NCBI RefSeq assembly: GCF_021532625.1
Contig: NZ_JAKGAR010000003.1
Span: 496,001 to 560,000 of the forward strand
Origin: Octadecabacter algicola
GTDB lineage: Bacteria; Pseudomonadota; Alphaproteobacteria; Rhodobacterales; Rhodobacteraceae
Length of the DNA: 64,000 nt
Reading direction: 5' to 3'
Position numbers and translations under genes: made by a program. The notes under the pieces were generated by a model that was not told the DNA's origin, ran no database searches, and was given only the letters and a program-made list of their open reading frames with translations. Positions 35,993 through 46,593 of the stretch are shown here, in pieces. Position 1 is the first letter of the stretch; each line of letters begins with the position of its first letter.

Positions 35993-37602
35993 TGGCGATT
36001 ACATCTGCCAACCAGCTGGAACTTTTGCAAACCGCCGAGGCTGTGGCCCGTGAAAAGATGATCGACCCGGGGTTGGTTATCGAAGCGATGGAAGAGTCTT
36101 TGGCTCGTGCTGCGAAATCCCGCTACGGTTCTGAAATGGACATTCGCGTTTCCATCGACCGCAGCAACGGTAAGGCGACTTTCACACGGGTCCGTACAGT
36201 TGTCGCTGAGGAAGAGCTTGAAAACTATCAGGCTGAGTTCACCGTCGATCAAGCATCCGACTACATGGACAATCCAGAAATTGGTCAGCAGTTCATCGAA
36301 GAAGTGCCACCTGTTGAAATGGGCCGTATTGCCGCGCAATCTGCCAAACAGGTGATCTTGCAGAAAGTCCGCGAAGCAGAGCGTGACAAGCAATACGAAG
36401 ACTTCAAAGATCGCGCTGGAACTATCATCAACGCGCAAGTGAAGCGCGAAGAGTACGGCAATGTCATTGTTGACGTTGGCACTGGCGAAGCCATCTTGCG
36501 TCGCAACGAGAAAATCGGCCGCGAAAGCTACCGCCCGAACGATCGTATTCGCTGCTACATCAAAGAAGTCCGTCGCGAACAGCGCGGCCCACAGATTTTC
36601 CTGAGCCGTACAGATCCTCAGTTCATGGCGGAACTGTTCAAAATGGAAGTGCCGGAAATCTATGAAGGTATTATTCAGATCAAAGCGGTCGCCCGCGATC
36701 CGGGTTCACGAGCAAAGATCGCTGTAATTTCTCACGACGGTTCCATTGACCCTGTTGGCGCCTGTGTCGGTATGCGTGGCTCCCGTGTTCAGGCTGTTGT
36801 GAATGAACTTCAGGGCGAGAAGATCGATATTATTCCTTGGAATGAAGATATGCCAACGTTCCTTGTGAACGCGTTGCAGCCTGCTGAAGTTTCCAAAGTA
36901 GTATTCGACGAAGATGCAGAGCGCATCGAAGTTGTTGTGCCGGAAGAGCAGCTGTCCTTGGCAATTGGTCGTCGTGGCCAGAACGTCCGTTTGGCGTCCC
37001 AGTTGACTGGTTTGGACATCGATATTCTTACTGAAGAGGAAGAATCCAAGCGTCGTCAGGCAGAATTCGAAGTACGTACCAAGCTGTTCATGGACAACCT
37101 TGATCTCGATGAATTCTTTGCACAGCTTTTGGTTTCCGAAGGGTTCACAACTCTGGAAGAGGTTGCTTACGTGGAAGTCGATGAACTGTTGGTTATTGAC
37201 GGTGTCGACGAAGCAACCGCTGGTGAGCTCCAAGCGCGTGCACGTGATGTTCTCGAAGCGCAGAATGCGAAAGCATTGGAAAATGCCCGTGCATTGGGTG
37301 TCGAAGACAGCTTGATCGCATTTGAAGGCCTGACACCTCAAATGGTTGAAGCACTGGCCAATGATGGTGTCAAAACACTTGAGGATTTCGCGACATGTGC
37401 TGACTGGGAACTCGCAGGCGGCTGGACAGTCGTTGATGGTGAGCGTTCTAAGGATGATGGTTCTCTTGAGCCATTTGAAGTGAGCCTTGAAGACGCGCAA
37501 ACCATGATCATGACTGCGCGTGTGATGCTGGGTTGGGTTGATCCTGATGACCTCGTATCGAACGAAGAAGACACTGAAGTCGAAGAGGAACAGGAGGCCT
37601 GA
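35992..37602 (+). CDS. nusA: Transcription termination/antitermination factor NusA
   Basis: 536 residues. The N-terminal polymerase-binding domain (to about 125) is followed by an S1 domain with EYGNVIVDVGTGEAIL, two KH domains with SRVQAVVNELQGEKIDIIPW and the LAIGRRGQNVRLASQL motif, then acidic C-terminal helix-hairpin-helix repeats (about 360-510). Such C-terminal repeats, known in E. coli and other proteobacteria, bind polymerase alpha subunits or antitermination factors. NusA promotes pausing, termination and rRNA antitermination. The tail is very acidic (EEDTEVEEEQEA). Confidence 0.97.
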   Translation: MAITSANQLELLQTAEAVAREKMIDPGLVIEAMEESLARAAKSRYGSEMDIRVSIDRSNGKATFTRVRTVVAEEELENYQAEFTVDQASDYMDNPEIGQQFIEEVPPVEMGRIAAQSAKQVILQKVREAERDKQYEDFKDRAGTIINAQVKREEYGNVIVDVGTGEAILRRNEKIGRESYRPNDRIRCYIKEVRREQRGPQIFLSRTDPQFMAELFKMEVPEIYEGIIQIKAVARDPGSRAKIAVISHDGSIDPVGACVGMRGSRVQAVVNELQGEKIDIIPWNEDMPTFLVNALQPAEVSKVVFDEDAERIEVVVPEEQLSLAIGRRGQNVRLASQLTGLDIDILTEEEESKRRQAEFEVRTKLFMDNLDLDEFFAQLLVSEGFTTLEEVAYVEVDELLVIDGVDEATAGELQARARDVLEAQNAKALENARALGVEDSLIAFEGLTPQMVEALANDGVKTLEDFATCADWELAGGWTVVDGERSKDDGSLEPFEVSLEDAQTMIMTARVMLGWVDPDDLVSNEEDTEVEEEQEA

Positions 37603-37624
37603 TCTCAGGCCTCCGGGTAACCTG

Positions 37625-38257
37625 ATGGGTCGCGGCGGGCGAACCAAAGACCGAGATGTCTCAGAACGTCGGTGCATCGTCACCGGTGAGGTTTCGCCTA
37701 AGGCGGGGTTGATCCGTTTCGTTGTGGGCCCAGATAATACAGTGGTCCCCGACATTCTGGAAAAGCTTCCAGGACGAGGCATGTGGGTAACGGCGGATCG
37801 GGCGGTTTTGGAGCAGGCCAAGAAAGGTCAGTTTTCAAAGTCTGCCAAAGCGCCTGTTACTGTGCCGGAAGGTTTGGTTGATGAGGTGGAACGCCAAATG
37901 GTGCGCCGCGTTGTCGATTTGATCGGTTTGGCCCGCAAGGCGGGGCTGGCGGTGACCGGTTTTGAAAAAGTCAAAGGCTGGGTAAGCGGCGGTGAGAACG
38001 TCCGCGCTCTATTGCAAGCCTCTGACGGATCAGAACGCGGCAAGACGAAACTATGGACGCCCGAAGGGGCGCGTTATTTTGGATGCCTTACGGCCCAAGA
38101 ATTGGGTTTGGCATTCGGGCGCGGGACTGCGATACACGGGGCGCTCGCCTCTGGTAGACTCAGCGACCGTGTTGTAGAGGAAGCGACAAAGCTGAAAGGC
38201 TTGCGCGAGATAGGCGGCGATGAAGGCATCGCCTCGGAAGGAATAGAAGCTACATGA
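37625..38257 (+). CDS. YlxR (DUF448) RNA-binding protein with L7Ae-like C-terminal half
   Basis: 210 residues from the ATG at 37625. The N-terminal half is Ylx[20 protein letters not shown] and [13 protein letters not shown] are the signature, including the GRG loop. From about residue 95 it continues as an L7Ae/L30e-type fold ([20 protein letters not shown], then [11 protein letters not shown]). The fused form is usual in alphaproteobacteria, where other phyla encode two proteins. It probably binds RNA and is linked to translation or RNase P; the exact role is unsettled. The stop overlaps infB (ATGA). Confidence 0.9.
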   Translation: MGRGGRTKDRDVSERRCIVTGEVSPKAGLIRFVVGPDNTVVPDILEKLPGRGMWVTADRAVLEQAKKGQFSKSAKAPVTVPEGLVDEVERQMVRRVVDLIGLARKAGLAVTGFEKVKGWVSGGENVRALLQASDGSERGKTKLWTPEGARYFGCLTAQELGLAFGRGTAIHGALASGRLSDRVVEEATKLKGLREIGGDEGIASEGIEAT

Positions 38258-40731
38258 GCGATTCAGACGGCAAAAAACCACTTGGTATTGCACGACCCGG
38301 CAGCGTGAAACAAAGCTTTAGCCACGGGCGCACCAAGAGCGTCGTAGTTGAGACGAAACGCAAGCGCGTTGTTGTCCCCAAACCGGGGGCATCCAAACCT
38401 GCTGGCGGCGGATCAACGCCCGTTGGTGGCGACCCATCCAAGCGTCCAGCTGGCATTTCCGATGTCGAAATGGACCGCCGGATGAAGGCGCTTCAGGCAG
38501 CGAAGGCTCGCGAGGCAGAAGATGCCGCAAGACGCGAAGCCGATGAAAAAGCGCGCGCAGAAGAGCGTGAGCGTCGTCGTGCGGAGATTGAGGCGAAGGA
38601 ACGCGCAGAAAAAGAGCGTGAAGAAGCCGTCAAAGCCAAGCAAGACGAAGAAGAACGCAAGAAGCGCGAAGCAGAAGCTGCAGCCCAAGCGGCAGCGGCA
38701 CCTGCAGCGGTCGATCCCGAATTGGCGCCAGCACAGCGTCGAGCACCTCCGAGTGGTGGTGCTCCCGCGGCTACTCCGCGCAAGAAAGAAGACGACCGCG
38801 ATACGCGGAAGAACAAGAACCAAGCCGATGCCCGCAAGGGTGGCAAGCTGACGTTGAACCAAGCGCTACGTGGTGGCGAAGGTGGCCGTCATCGCTCCAT
38901 GGCACAAATGAAGCGTAAGCAGGACCGTGCCCGTCAAAAGGCAATGGGCCAGAGCGTTGAGCGCGAAAAGGTTATCCGTGACGTGCAATTGCCAGAAGCA
39001 ATTGTGGTGTCCGAACTTGCCAACCGGATGTCTGAAAAAGTGTCAGACGTTGTAAAAGCTTTGATGACCAACGGCATCATGGCGACGCAAAATCAATCCA
39101 TCGATGCGGATACAGCGGAACTGATCGTCGAAGAATTCGGCCACAAAGTTGTGCGTGTTTCTGACGCTGACGTTGAGGACGTAATCAACATCATCGAAGA
39201 CGATCCGAAAGACTTGAAACCGCGCCCACCGGTCATCACGATCATGGGTCACGTTGACCACGGTAAAACATCCTTGCTGGATGCGATCCGGAACGCGAAG
39301 GTTGTCGCTGGCGAAGCCGGTGGGATCACGCAGCACATTGGTGCCTATCAGGTTACGACCGATACCGGTGCGGTTTTGTCGTTCCTTGATACTCCAGGCC
39401 ACGCGGCGTTTACGTCCATGCGTGCCCGTGGTGCTCAGGTTACGGATATTGTTGTTCTGGTTGTCGCGGCGGATGACGCTGTGATGCCACAGACAATCGA
39501 AGCAATTAATCATGCCAAAGCGGCGAACGTTCCGATGATCGTTGCGATCAACAAGATTGACCGCCCTGCAGCCAACCCTGACAAGGTTCGCACAGATTTG
39601 TTGCAGCACGAGGTCATCGTAGAAAAGATGTCCGGCGAAGTGCAGGACGTTGAAGTTTCCGCAATCACTGGCCAAGGCCTCGATGAGCTGCTCGAAGCGA
39701 TTGCTTTGCAGGCAGAACTTCTGGAACTGAAAGCGAATCCAGATCGTGCCGCCCAAGGTGCCGTGATCGAAGCTCAGCTTGACGTAGGCCGTGGTCCTGT
39801 TGCGACTGTTCTGGTGGAAACCGGTACGTTGCGTCGTGGCGATATCTTCGTTGTAGGTGAGCAGTGGGGTAAAGTCCGCGCGTTGATCGACGACAAGGGC
39901 GACCGTGTAGATGAAGCGGGTCCTTCGGTTCCTGTTGAGGTCCTCGGCTTGAACGGTACACCTGAAGCAGGCGATGTTTTGAACGTGACCGAGACTGAAG
40001 CGCAAGCGCGTGAGATCGCCGAGTATCGTGCGAACGCTGCAAAGGAAAAACGCGCAGCCGCTGGCGCTGCGGTTACGTTGGACCAGTTGATGGCTAACGC
40101 CAAGGCTGATGAAAACGTTTCCGAACTGCCAATTTTGGTGAAAGCTGACGTGCAGGGTTCTGCCGAAGCGATCGTTCAGGCGATGGAGAAAATCGGCAAC
40201 GAAGAAGTTCGTGTTCGAGTTCTGCACTATGGTGTCGGCGCGATTACGGAGTCTGACATCGGTTTGGCCGAAGCATCCGGCGCGCCTGTGATTGGCTTTA
40301 ACGTCCGTGCAAACGCATCGGCTCGTAACTCAGCCAACCAAAAAGGCGTTGAGATCCGCTACTATTCAATCATCTACGATCTTGTGGACGATGTGAAAGC
40401 AGCGGCATCTGGCTTGTTGTCTGCTGAAGTTCGCGAGAACTTTATCGGTTATGCAAAGATCAAAGAGGTCTTCAAGGTATCCAACGTTGGTAAAATTGCT
40501 GGTTGTCTCGTGACCGAGGGTGTTGCGCGTCGGTCTGCAGGGGTTCGCCTGCTGCGTGATGACGTTGTGATCCACGAAGGTACGCTTAAGACACTGAAGC
40601 GTTTCAAGGATGAAGTGCCAGAAGTACAGTCCGGTCAGGAATGCGGCATGGCGTTTGAGAACTACGAGGACATCCGTCCAGATGACGTGATCGAGATCTT
40701 TGAGCGCGAAGAGGTTGAGCGCACTCTTTAA
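38254..40731 (+). CDS. infB: Translation initiation factor IF-2
   Basis: 825 residues. The first 250 are low-complexity, very rich in Lys, Glu, Arg and Ala (predicted coiled coil), as in other alphaproteobacterial IF-2. The G domain starts near residue 330 with [15 protein letters not shown], followed by DTPGHAAF and NKIDRP. Domains II-IV with the fMet-tRNA-binding C2 module follow, ending [19 protein letters not shown]-2 places fMet-tRNA on the 30S subunit. Last gene of the operon, closed by a strong terminator. Confidence 0.97.
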   Translation: MSDSDGKKPLGIARPGSVKQSFSHGRTKSVVVETKRKRVVVPKPGASKPAGGGSTPVGGDPSKRPAGISDVEMDRRMKALQAAKAREAEDAARREADEKARAEERERRRAEIEAKERAEKEREEAVKAKQDEEERKKREAEAAAQAAAAPAAVDPELAPAQRRAPPSGGAPAATPRKKEDDRDTRKNKNQADARKGGKLTLNQALRGGEGGRHRSMAQMKRKQDRARQKAMGQSVEREKVIRDVQLPEAIVVSELANRMSEKVSDVVKALMTNGIMATQNQSIDADTAELIVEEFGHKVVRVSDADVEDVINIIEDDPKDLKPRPPVITIMGHVDHGKTSLLDAIRNAKVVAGEAGGITQHIGAYQVTTDTGAVLSFLDTPGHAAFTSMRARGAQVTDIVVLVVAADDAVMPQTIEAINHAKAANVPMIVAINKIDRPAANPDKVRTDLLQHEVIVEKMSGEVQDVEVSAITGQGLDELLEAIALQAELLELKANPDRAAQGAVIEAQLDVGRGPVATVLVETGTLRRGDIFVVGEQWGKVRALIDDKGDRVDEAGPSVPVEVLGLNGTPEAGDVLNVTETEAQAREIAEYRANAAKEKRAAAGAAVTLDQLMANAKADENVSELPILVKADVQGSAEAIVQAMEKIGNEEVRVRVLHYGVGAITESDIGLAEASGAPVIGFNVRANASARNSANQKGVEIRYYSIIYDLVDDVKAAASGLLSAEVRENFIGYAKIKEVFKVSNVGKIAGCLVTEGVARRSAGVRLLRDDVVIHEGTLKTLKRFKDEVPEVQSGQECGMAFENYEDIRPDDVIEIFEREEVERTL

Positions 40732-40752
40732 GCGCCAGCCAACTAAGAATGA

Positions 40753-40785
40753 AAAAAGGGGACGCCACAGTGGCGTCCCCTTTTT
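40753..40785 (+). terminator. Bidirectional intrinsic terminator after infB
   Basis: A stem of at least 12 bp (core 40758-40767 with 40771-40780), loop CAG, flanked by A-run on the left and T-run on the right. The symmetric flanks suit termination of infB (plus) and of the convergent 44-residue gene (minus), whose stop lies 21 bases away. Confidence 0.92.
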
Positions 40786-40806
40786 ACGTTCGGAGCTGAT
40801 ACCGAA

Positions 40807-40941
40807 CTAGTTTGTTCTTGAAACGGGTTTACCTTGGAATTCTTGGTCACCAGTAGACACGATGACTCTGCCGTTCTCTAAAGTACGTACGAACATTCCC
40901 TGAACCTGTACGTGAGTACCAACTGTAATAGTTTGAAGCAT
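40807..40941 (-). CDS. 44-residue small beta-rich protein
   Basis: Not recognised as a named family. The preferred start is the ATG at 40941, with GGGGA six bases upstream; an ATG two codons earlier overlaps that site. The peptide alternates hydrophobic and polar residues (TVGTHVQVQGMFVRTLENG, then RVIVSTG), suggesting three or four beta strands in a tiny SH3- or OB-like fold. A sigma-70 promoter candidate lies 31 bases upstream and a bidirectional terminator just downstream, so the gene has a full expression unit of its own. Cytosolic, no signal peptide. Confidence 0.7.
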   Translation of the reverse strand: MLQTITVGTHVQVQGMFVRTLENGRVIVSTGDQEFQGKPVSRTN

Positions 40942-40971
40942 GGCCATTCCCCTTTTACCCCACTTTTTCCT

Positions 40972-41001
40972 AGAATAGACCGACAGAGGTTTTTATGTCA
41001 C
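40972..41001 (-). promoter_or_regulatory. Promoter of the 44-residue protein gene
   Basis: On the minus strand GTGACA (40996-41001) and TATTCT (40972-40977) are 18 bases apart: five of six and four of six consensus matches. Transcription would start near 40965, giving a leader of about 24 bases with the ribosome-binding site in place. Confidence 0.5.
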
Positions 41002-41084
41002 CTAGTAATTGTGCACATTGGGCATAAAACTGCCGCATTGTTGCCATTCTTGAAAAAAATTGCCGGCTTTTTCAGAAATGTGGA

Positions 41085-41483
41085 CTAAAGCCAGTCCCGT
41101 AAGATGGGAATGAGTGGCACGTCTGCGGCGGGCATTGGGAAATCCCGCAATTGATTTGCATGAACCCACTTTAGCGTCTGCCCTTCCTGTGGGGTTGGCG
41201 TGCCTTCCCATTTGCGACAAGCGAAGAGCGGCATGAGTAGGTGAAAACCTTCATACTGGTGGCTGGCAAACGTAAGAGGGGCGAGGCAGGATTGCCAAGT
41301 ATCAATACCGAGCTCTTCCTGTAGCTCACGTATCAAGGCGACTTCTGGTGTTTCACCAGACTCAACCTTCCCACCTGGAAATTCCCATAGGCCAGCCATG
41401 GATTTTCCCTCGGGCCGCTGGGCAAGCAAGACCCGACCATCCACATCAATAAGCGCGACGGCTGACACGAGCACAGTTTTCAT
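41085..41483 (-). CDS. mutT: MutT, 8-oxo-dGTP diphosphatase
   Basis: 132 residues, the size of E. coli MutT (129). The Nudix box GGKVESGE then RELQEELGI matches the canonical spacing at about 37-59, and the preceding LLAQRPEGKSMAGLWEFPGG is strongly MutT-like. It removes oxidised dGTP that would cause A-to-C transversions. Third gene of the minus-strand parvulin-argJ-mutT operon, 22 bases after argJ. It joins mutS, alkB, rdgB and radC as genome-maintenance genes in this window. Confidence 0.92.
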   Translation of the reverse strand: MKTVLVSAVALIDVDGRVLLAQRPEGKSMAGLWEFPGGKVESGETPEVALIRELQEELGIDTWQSCLAPLTFASHQYEGFHLLMPLFACRKWEGTPTPQEGQTLKWVHANQLRDFPMPAADVPLIPILRDWL

Positions 41484-41505
41484 CAGCAGTTCTTTCTTTG
41501 GCGAT

Positions 41506-42720
41506 TCAGGAACGATAGTCCGCGTTTATCGAAATATATCCATGAGTTAGATCACAGGTCCAGATCGTTCCGATCCCACCGGCAAGGCCAAGATCAACTC
41601 CGATCACCAGTGACTGGTTCTTCATATAGGCAGCGCCAGCGTCTTCGGTGTAATCGGGCGATACCCAGCCATTTTCAGCAACCGTGATATCCCCGAAGCG
41701 AATTGTGAGCCGGTCTCGATCGGCTTGGGCACCAGACTTGCCTACAGCCATGACAATGCGCCCCCAATTCGGATCTTCGCCCGCAATCGCTGTCTTAACG
41801 AGCGGCGAATTAGCAATCGCGAGGCCAACTTTGTGGGCATCTTCATTCGATGCCGCACCGGTAACACGCACTTCGACAAATTTGGTTGCACCTTCGCCGT
41901 CGCGAACAACTTGATGTGCGAGGTCCAGCATCACGCTATGGAGCGCTTGGGTAAAACCCGCGCTTTCTGTGACATCAACACCTGATGCACCCGTCGCAGC
42001 AATCATGAGGCTGTCGGATGTTGACGTGTCGCTGTCGACCGTAATGCAATTGAACGTTTGATCTGTCAGCGCACCAAGCAACGCCTGAAGCGCTGGTTGC
42101 TCGATTTTGGCATCTGTAAAAATATAGACCAGCATCGTCGCCATATCGGGCGCGATCATTCCTGACCCCTTGGCAATGCCAGAAATGGTCACCGGTTTGC
42201 CATTGATGTTGACCGTTGCAGATGCCCCTTTGGGGAATGTGTCAGTGGTCATGATGGCGTTGGCCGCTTGTTCTATGCCTTCGGGAGAAAGTGTCGAAGA
42301 CAAGTTCGCCATCGTGCCGATGATGTTGTCGTGGGGTAGTCTCTCGCCAATGACCCCCGTAGAAGCCGTAAAGATACGCTCTTTTGGCAGGTCGAGTGCC
42401 TCAGCAAGTGCACCACAGATTTGCGTGACGGACCCTTCGCCTGCTGATCCAGTAAAAGCATTCGCGTTACCAGAATTGACAAGAATGCCCGCGCCGTTCG
42501 ATTGATCTCTGCCAAGTTTAGCCTGACAATCTAGAACGGGAGCCGAACGGGTAGCGGAGCGCGTAAACACACCCGCCACCGAAGTTCCTGGCTGCAAGAC
42601 CGCCAACATAACGTCGTTGCGGTCTTGGTATTTCACCCCCGCCGAGGCAGAGGCAAACCGAACGCCATCAACGATGGGTAAGTCAGGAAAGCAGTCTGGG
42701 GCTAGGGGTGAAACTGTCAT
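41506..42720 (-). CDS. argJ: Bifunctional glutamate N-acetyltransferase / N-acetylglutamate synthase
   Basis: 404 residues. ArgJ transfers the acetyl group of N-acetylornithine to glutamate in the cyclic arginine pathway. The precursor self-cleaves at the conserved ATM-L bond; the motif DMATMLVYIF near residue 190 is present with the threonine nucleophile. GGxxA-type and SGNANAFTG blocks near residues 82-90 are also family-typical. The start is two bases from the parvulin stop. argG lies elsewhere in the window. Confidence 0.96.
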   Translation of the reverse strand: MTVSPLAPDCFPDLPIVDGVRFASASAGVKYQDRNDVMLAVLQPGTSVAGVFTRSATRSAPVLDCQAKLGRDQSNGAGILVNSGNANAFTGSAGEGSVTQICGALAEALDLPKERIFTASTGVIGERLPHDNIIGTMANLSSTLSPEGIEQAANAIMTTDTFPKGASATVNINGKPVTISGIAKGSGMIAPDMATMLVYIFTDAKIEQPALQALLGALTDQTFNCITVDSDTSTSDSLMIAATGASGVDVTESAGFTQALHSVMLDLAHQVVRDGEGATKFVEVRVTGAASNEDAHKVGLAIANSPLVKTAIAGEDPNWGRIVMAVGKSGAQADRDRLTIRFGDITVAENGWVSPDYTEDAGAAYMKNQSLVIGVDLGLAGGIGTIWTCDLTHGYISINADYRS

Positions 42721-42722
42721 GA

Positions 42723-43577
42723 TTAGTCCTCAAGAAGGTCTATGTTCTGGATCATCGACGCATCAAACTGACCTTCTTCCGGCAGCGTGATGTCCGCTGC
42801 TTCGGTCAATTCGGTAAGTCGAGCGTTCAATGCTTCCTGCTGGATCTGTGTTGTCAGTTCACCGCGCAGATCATCGAGTGCCGGCAAAGGTTGGGTCCGT
42901 GTCTCGTTGAGAGTTACGACATGCCAGCCGAATTGCGTTTGCACAGGAGCGGACACTTCGCCGACTTCCAAGCCGACAACAGCAGCTTCGAATTCAGGAA
43001 CCATCATCCCAGCGCCGAACCAACCCAATTCGCCGCCAGACGGGCCGGACGGACCGGTTGAACGTTCCATAGCGGTTTCAGCAAAGTCGGTTCCATCGTC
43101 GATCATAGCTTTGATTTCGGTCGCTTCCTCTTCGGTTTCTACCAGAATGTGGGAAGCGTTGAATTCTTGCTCCGGCTCGACGCCTTCAAACCGAGCATCA
43201 TATGCTGCTTGAAGATCTGCATCGGTAATCGGCATTTCGGACAGTGCATTGACCACCTCACCAGCGCGCAGTGAACGCGTTTCGTTGGACAGAGCGATCG
43301 CTACGCGTTTTGGCTCCACTTCGAGGGTATCTGCTAGAAGTTGCTGATTTACCAATTGCTCAACTAAGCCATCAAAGATCACTTCGTCGGGCAGTTGTTG
43401 GTATTGTTCCGGCAGCTGAGCGCGCAACATGATCAGTTGACCAAGCGTGATGTCAGACCCGTCAACAGAGGCAATAACCGTCTCAGCGGTCATTTCTGAG
43501 TGGGAGTCTGCAAGCGCGACACTGGATGAGATGGCGAAAATAGCTGCGGAAGCAAGCAAATTGGTGCGAAATAGCAT
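42723..43577 (-). CDS. Periplasmic parvulin-type peptidyl-prolyl isomerase
   Basis: 284 residues from the ATG at 43577, which has AAGGA nine bases upstream and gives a signal peptide (MLFRTNLLASAA...ALA). The parvulin domain is at about 125-235: NASHILVETEEEATEIKAM and GPSGGELGWFGAGMMVPEFE are its signature, ending FGWHVVTLNE. Flanking helical segments form a SurA/PrsA-like chaperone arm. It helps fold exported proteins. It is divergent from secA, so an export motor and an export-folding factor share an intergenic region. Confidence 0.9.
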   Translation of the reverse strand: MLFRTNLLASAAIFAISSSVALADSHSEMTAETVIASVDGSDITLGQLIMLRAQLPEQYQQLPDEVIFDGLVEQLVNQQLLADTLEVEPKRVAIALSNETRSLRAGEVVNALSEMPITDADLQAAYDARFEGVEPEQEFNASHILVETEEEATEIKAMIDDGTDFAETAMERSTGPSGPSGGELGWFGAGMMVPEFEAAVVGLEVGEVSAPVQTQFGWHVVTLNETRTQPLPALDDLRGELTTQIQQEALNARLTELTEAADITLPEEGQFDASMIQNIDLLED

Positions 43578-43615
43578 GTTAACAGTTCCTTGATGAGCCG
43601 CGTTGCGTCGCGGCG

Positions 43616-43644
43616 TTGACACCTTAATGACGGCCCCTTACATC
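43616..43644 (+). promoter_or_regulatory. Candidate promoter of secA
   Basis: A perfect -35 hexamer TTGACA (43616-43621) and TACATC (43639-43644) are spaced by 17 bases. The leader to the secA start would be about 113 bases long. Confidence 0.4.
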
Positions 43645-43763
43645 CCCATAAGGTCCTTTGGAGGCCGGTCTTGGCCCTGTTTCTAGGGGTCGTGCGCGAC
43701 AGGCACAACCAACCTCCTCACACATTGATGTCAGAGACGCCAAAATTGGCGCGCGGAGAGAAT

Positions 43764-46469
43764 ATGCTCGGTCTTGGAACACTTTCGAAGAAGGTATTCG
43801 GCACGCCGAATGATCGCAAGGTAAAGGCCACGCGCCCCTTGATTGAAAAGATCAACGCACTCGAGCCGGAATTCGAAGCGCTCAGCGATGACGGTATTAA
43901 AGCAAAGACCGAAGAAATGGCGAAACGCGCTAAAGATGGTGAATCTTTAGATGCCCTCCTGCCGGAAGCATTCGCCAACTGTCGTGAGGCAGCTAAACGT
44001 GCGCTGGGGCTGAGGGCATTCGATACTCAGCTCATGGGCGGCATTTTCCTGCATCAGGGCAACATCTCTGAAATGAAGACAGGCGAAGGCAAAACCCTTG
44101 TGGCCACCTTCCCAGCTTATTTGAACGCGCTAACCGGCAAAGGCGTCCATGTTGTAACGGTAAATGATTACCTCGCCAAACGCGACGCGGAATGGATGGC
44201 ACAGGTCTATACCGCATTGGGCCTGACGACTGGTGTTGTTTACCCTCAGCAGCCTGAAGAAGAGAAACACGCGGCTTACCGTTGCGACGTGACCTATGCG
44301 ACTAACAATGAGCTCGGTTTCGATTATTTGCGCGATAATATGAAATCCGAACTGTCCCAGATGAACCAACGTGACCATAACTATGCGATCGTGGATGAGG
44401 TAGATTCGATCCTCGTGGATGAGGCGCGTACGCCTCTCATCATTTCTGGACCCGCACAAGACCGGACAGATATGTACCTCGCGGTTGATAGGTTGATTCC
44501 TGAAATACAGGACGAACATTTCACGTTAGATGAAAAGACCCGTAACGTGAATTACACCGATGAGGGGAACGAATTCCTCGAGGTGCGTTTGGTGACTGCA
44601 GGTATTTTGCCAGAAGACCAGTCTTTGTATGATCCCGAAAGCACCACAATCGTTCACCACGTAAACCAAGGTCTGCGAGCGCATAAGCTGTTCGTAAAAG
44701 ACAAAGACTACATTGTGCGTGACGGTGAAGTTGTCCTGATTGACGAATTCACTGGCCGCATGATGTCCGGCCGTCGTTTGTCAGACGGCCTACACCAAGC
44801 GATTGAGGCGAAAGAGGGCTGCAAGATCATGCCTGAGAACGTCACGCTCGCGTCTGTGACGTTTCAGAACTACTTCCGTCTGTATGACAAGCTGGGCGGC
44901 ATGACCGGCACGGCGCTGACCGAGGCCGACGAATTCATGGAGATTTACGGGTTGGGCGTTGTGGAAGTTCCAACAAACCGCCCCATTGCCCGCGTCGATG
45001 AACACGACCAAGTGTATCGCACGGCTAAAGAGAAATTTGATGGCGTTGTCACTGCAATCAAAGAAGCGAACGAAAAGGGTCAACCGACATTGGTCGGGAC
45101 AACTTCTATCGAAAAGTCAGAAGTCCTGAGCCAGCTTTTGGCAGCGGCAGGGATTCAACACAACGTACTGAACGCGCGCCAGCACGAACAAGAAGCCCAG
45201 ATTGTTGCCGATGCGGGTAAACTTGGCGCTGTTACAATCGCCACTAACATGGCTGGCCGCGGGACGGACATTAAACTTGGCGGCAACGTTGAGTTTAAGA
45301 TTATGGAAGCGATTGCCGCCGATCCAGAAGGCGATCACGAAGCGCTTCGGGCGCAGATCGAAGAAGCCCACAAAGCAGACGAGCAAGCGGTCAAAGATGC
45401 TGGTGGTCTCTATGTTCTAGCAACTGAACGTCACGAATCCCGACGTATTGATAACCAGCTGCGTGGACGTTCTGGCCGTCAGGGAGACCCTGGCCGGTCG
45501 TCCTTCTTCTTGTCATTAGAAGACGATCTGATGCGCATTTTCGGATCCGAACGGTTGGACAAAGTGCTGTCTTCGCTTGGCATGAAAGAAGGCGAAGCGA
45601 TCGTGCACCCATGGGTGAACAAGTCACTTGAGCGCGCACAAGCCAAGGTCGAGGGGCGCAACTTTGACATTCGTAAACAGCTTCTGAAGTTCGATGACGT
45701 TATGAACGATCAGCGTAAGGTGATCTTTAGCCAGCGCCGCGAAATCATGGAAGCCGAAGACCTGTCTGAAATTGCAGCGGATATGCGCAGCCAAGTCATC
45801 GATGATCTTGTAGACGCACATATTCCAGCCAAAAGCTATGCGGACCAATGGGACACTGAGGGGCTCTATGCGCAAGTTATTGCACATCTAGGGATTGATG
45901 TGCCGGTCATCGAGTGGGCGCAAGAAGAAGGTGTGGATGATGATGAAATCCGTGAACGCCTCGAAAAAGCAGCAGATGCGCATATGGCCGAAAAGGCAGC
46001 GGCGTTTGGCCCAGAGGTTATTCGCAACATTGAAAAACAGATCTTGTTGCAAACGATTGACGCAAAGTGGCGTGAGCATTTGTTGACGCTTGAACACCTT
46101 CGTTCAGTTGTTGGTTTCCGCGGGTATGCCCAGCGTGATCCTCTCAATGAATACAAAACAGAATCGTTCCAGTTGTTCGAAAGTCTCTTGGATGGGCTTC
46201 GTTCGGATGTAACCCAGAAGTTGGGTCAAATTCGTCCGATGACCGAAGAAGAACAAAAAGCGATGGTCGCACAAGCGATGGAGAATCAGCGTCAACAACA
46301 AGGCGCCTCCGCCCCGGCTGCTGCTGTGGCTGGAACTGCGTCTAACGCAGCTGCAAAACCGGGCTTTGATGAGGCTGATAAATCCACGTGGGGCAATCCT
46401 GGCCGAAATGATGATTGCCCATGTGGTTCGGGTAAGAAATTCAAGCATTGCCACGGCCGGCCAACTTAA
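43764..46469 (+). CDS. secA: SecA preprotein translocase ATPase
   Basis: 901 residues from the ATG at 43764, with GGAGAG just upstream; a longer in-frame reading back to 43671 lacks a ribosome-binding site. SecA pushes unfolded preproteins through SecYEG. Walker [10 protein letters not shown] is near 103-111, the [19 protein letters not shown] block near 215, and [13 protein letters not shown] in the second nucleotide domain. The C-terminal zinc SEC-C motif [14 protein letters not shown] is intact near residue 886. The length is normal. Confidence 0.98.
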   Translation: MLGLGTLSKKVFGTPNDRKVKATRPLIEKINALEPEFEALSDDGIKAKTEEMAKRAKDGESLDALLPEAFANCREAAKRALGLRAFDTQLMGGIFLHQGNISEMKTGEGKTLVATFPAYLNALTGKGVHVVTVNDYLAKRDAEWMAQVYTALGLTTGVVYPQQPEEEKHAAYRCDVTYATNNELGFDYLRDNMKSELSQMNQRDHNYAIVDEVDSILVDEARTPLIISGPAQDRTDMYLAVDRLIPEIQDEHFTLDEKTRNVNYTDEGNEFLEVRLVTAGILPEDQSLYDPESTTIVHHVNQGLRAHKLFVKDKDYIVRDGEVVLIDEFTGRMMSGRRLSDGLHQAIEAKEGCKIMPENVTLASVTFQNYFRLYDKLGGMTGTALTEADEFMEIYGLGVVEVPTNRPIARVDEHDQVYRTAKEKFDGVVTAIKEANEKGQPTLVGTTSIEKSEVLSQLLAAAGIQHNVLNARQHEQEAQIVADAGKLGAVTIATNMAGRGTDIKLGGNVEFKIMEAIAADPEGDHEALRAQIEEAHKADEQAVKDAGGLYVLATERHESRRIDNQLRGRSGRQGDPGRSSFFLSLEDDLMRIFGSERLDKVLSSLGMKEGEAIVHPWVNKSLERAQAKVEGRNFDIRKQLLKFDDVMNDQRKVIFSQRREIMEAEDLSEIAADMRSQVIDDLVDAHIPAKSYADQWDTEGLYAQVIAHLGIDVPVIEWAQEEGVDDDEIRERLEKAADAHMAEKAAAFGPEVIRNIEKQILLQTIDAKWREHLLTLEHLRSVVGFRGYAQRDPLNEYKTESFQLFESLLDGLRSDVTQKLGQIRPMTEEEQKAMVAQAMENQRQQQGASAPAAAVAGTASNAAAKPGFDEADKSTWGNPGRNDDCPCGSGKKFKHCHGRPT

Positions 46470-46593
46470 AAGTTTTTCCAAAAGACGTCTTTTCGCCTCA
46501 TTGCAGGCGGAAAGTTTCCTTGCACCCGCCCTTCTAAGGACATTTCGGTAAAGCAATTTCTGCTCTGACCCTATCTGGGGAAGGAGTGATGAA

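Noticed and set aside
36706-37821. A 371-codon minus-strand frame across nusA and ylxR
   Set aside because: Shadow of two genuine genes; no ribosome-binding site or protein similarity visible.
39043-40227. A 394-codon minus-strand frame inside infB
   Set aside because: It is antisense to a conserved, intact infB and its translation is low-complexity with no family features.
43578-43763. A secretion-monitor (SecM-like) arrest peptide upstream of secA
   Set aside because: A 19-codon frame at 43627 exists but starts upstream of the expected transcription start, lacks a signal sequence and shows no arrest motif.
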